Shown here: one piece after another, positions 36,536-37,265 of the stretch
How positions within the stretch are numbered: position 1 is the first letter of the stretch
Layout: each line of letters starts with the position of its first letter
Position numbers and translations under genes: made by a program
The notes under the pieces: generated by a model
What the model saw: the letters and a program-made list of their open reading frames with translations, nothing else
What the model was told of the DNA's origin: nothing
Database searches by the model: none
NCBI GenBank assembly: GCA_030834095.1
Contig: JAURGA010000013.1
Coordinates: 1 to 37,265 of the forward strand
Origin: Candidatus Nanopelagicales bacterium
Lineage (GTDB): Bacteria > Actinomycetota > Actinomycetes > Nanopelagicales > Nanopelagicaceae
DNA: 37,265 nt
Reading direction: 5' to 3'

Positions 36536-36541
36536 AAGATA
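36536..36541 (-). promoter_or_regulatory. Candidate -10 box of the pyr operon
   Basis: TATCTT on the minus strand would start a transcript near 36529 and produce a leader of about 60 bases containing the PyrR hairpin. No good -35 is seen, so this is tentative. Confidence 0.3.
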
Positions 36542-36582
36542 CCACTTGTGGACAGCCAAATCCATTTAACCTTTCCCGTGTC

Positions 36583-36588
36583 TATTCT
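36583..36588 (+). promoter_or_regulatory. Predicted -10 box of the bldD-like gene, leaderless arrangement
   Basis: TATTCT ends exactly 6 bases before ATG 36595, with no Shine-Dalgarno between. It lies in the 124-base divergent gap shared with pyrR. Confidence 0.42.
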
Positions 36589-36594
36589 CGGCGC

Positions 36595-37080
36595 ATGATA
36601 ACTATCCCCGAGCGTTCGATCGAAGAGATTGCTGCAGCTATGAAGTCAGTCAGGAAGGCAAAGGGAATGACGCTTCGAGAGGTCGAAGCCAAATCCGGTG
36701 GGACCTGGAAAGCAGTAGTAATTGGTTCCTATGAAAGATGCGATCGCGCCCTTTCGATTAAAAAGGCAATAAGCCTCGCGAATTTTTATCAAGTCCCGCT
36801 AAATGAATTACTGGGTTTAACATCCGAATCAAAATCGCCTTCGCGCGAGAAAATAACCTTAGATATTCGAGCAGCATCCCACTTAACACACGGGGAATTT
36901 GACCTTGCAGCCCTTAAAAAATTCGCCTCCCTAATCTGCGCGAGACGTGATGATTGGAATGGCGAAGTCTTATCCATACGAGCTACAGACTTAGCGACAC
37001 TTTCAATTCTATTGAATCTAGATGAACTAGCAACATATGCCTGGTTATTTTCTAAAGGGTTGCTTCTCAACAAGCCCTAA
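36595..37080 (+). CDS. bldD: BldD-type transcriptional regulator with c-di-GMP signature
   Basis: A 161-residue homologue of Streptomyces BldD. Residues about 8-75 are an XRE-type helix-turn-helix (MTLREVEAKSGGTWKAVVIG, then SYERCDRALSIKKA), the GxWKAVVIGSYER segment being highly characteristic. The C-terminal domain carries R118-D119-D120, eight residues (WNGEVLSI) and R129-A-T-D132: the RxD-X8-RxxD motif through which BldD binds a c-di-GMP tetramer and dimerises. I chose ATG 36595; the frame is open to 36517 but the earlier part does not resemble the family. It is divergent from pyrR and convergent with nusB, 24 bases apart. Target genes are unknown; the organism shows no sign here of sporulation. 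Confidence 0.9.
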   Translation: MITIPERSIEEIAAAMKSVRKAKGMTLREVEAKSGGTWKAVVIGSYERCDRALSIKKAISLANFYQVPLNELLGLTSESKSPSREKITLDIRAASHLTHGEFDLAALKKFASLICARRDDWNGEVLSIRATDLATLSILLNLDELATYAWLFSKGLLLNKP

Positions 37081-37104
37081 TTAGAACGTAATTTTTTCGC
37101 AATA

Positions 37105-37265
37105 CTAGAGCGCGAAAGAGGGCTTTAAGATGATAATTCGACCCAGAATTCCGTTAATGTATTTAGCTGAATCTTCTGTTGAAAGCTCAGTAGCAATCTC
37201 TACCGCCTCTGAAGCAGCAATTTGATCATCTAGATCGTTCTTGAAAAGAATTTCAAAAAGCGAGA
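37105..37265 (-). CDS. nusB: Transcription antitermination factor NusB, C-terminal part, cut by window edge
   Basis: The last 53 codons of a minus-strand gene entering from the right edge; the stop TAG is at 37105-37107. The translation contains AASEAVEIATELSTEDSAKY followed by INGILGRI, the conserved C-terminal helices of NusB, which binds boxA RNA with NusE to prevent early termination of rRNA transcripts. The nusB-bldD-pyr neighbourhood is normal for actinobacteria. The start and full length lie outside the window. Confidence 0.85.
   Translation of the reverse strand, partial: SLFEILFKNDLDDQIAASEAVEIATELSTEDSAKYINGILGRIIILKPSFAL

Noticed and set aside
37056-37078. Hairpin AGGGTT/AGCCCT near the bldD 3' end as a terminator
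   Set aside because: It has only 6 pairs with an 11-base loop, lies inside the coding sequence, and the nearest T-run starts more than 10 bases later.
1-37265. Mobile elements, prophage genes, integrase sites or toxin-antitoxin pairs
   Set aside because: No transposase, integrase, inverted-repeat ends, duplicated tRNA end or small toxin-like gene pair was seen; nearly all sequence is conserved housekeeping genes.

Overview
This 37 kb window looks like a piece of the chromosome of a small-genome, fairly AT-rich actinobacterium. The freshwater acI lineage (Nanopelagicales, e.g. Planktophila or Nanopelagicus) is my best guess, from memory of family features and not from a search. The actinobacterial evidence is mshC (mycothiol synthesis), pafB (Pup/proteasome accessory locus), an mIHF domain, a BldD-type regulator, a DUF3090/SCO1664 pair and a PriA without helicase motifs. 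The streamlined evidence is the gene packing: many neighbours overlap or are separated by 0-25 bases, no gap exceeds about 125 bases, and there are no transposons, phage genes or CRISPR arrays.

Layout. (1) 1-8759: a truncated pafB on the minus strand, an FKBP-type lipoprotein on plus, then a minus-strand block read from 8759 down to 1162: histidine phosphatase, DUF3090 protein, kinase-like SCO1664 protein, mshC, metH, trmI. (2) 8809-16487: short units of mixed orientation: aldo/keto reductase, M20 peptidase, tRNA-Leu(GAG), zinc alcohol dehydrogenase, DUF554 protein, YczE-like membrane protein, ung, an orphan ABC ATPase and serB. (3) 36470 down to 16491: nineteen consecutive minus-strand genes, pyrR-pyrB-pyrC-carA-carB-pyrK-pyrD-pyrF-gmk-rpoZ-coaBC-metK-priA-def-fmt-rsmB-rpe-hisE-hisG. 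(4) 36595-37265: a divergent BldD-type regulator and the 3' end of nusB.

How the genes work together. Block 3 makes UMP de novo (carA to pyrF) and GDP (gmk). It also carries the omega subunit of RNA polymerase, CoA and S-adenosylmethionine synthesis, formyl-Met addition and removal, an rRNA methyltransferase and two histidine genes. PyrR probably controls its head through an RNA hairpin next to the pyrR ribosome-binding site. Block 1 joins mycothiol, methionine and tRNA methylation with three little-studied actinobacterial proteins.

Most notable observations: gmk encodes a single protein in which the nucleoid protein mIHF is fused to guanylate kinase; a PyrR-binding hairpin with the CNGNGA loop precedes pyrR; the BldD homologue keeps the c-di-GMP signature RxD-X8-RxxD; and many genes lacking a Shine-Dalgarno sequence have a TANNNT box ending 6-7 bases before the start codon, which suggests widespread leaderless mRNAs. 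All identifications come from reading motifs by eye; no search was run.
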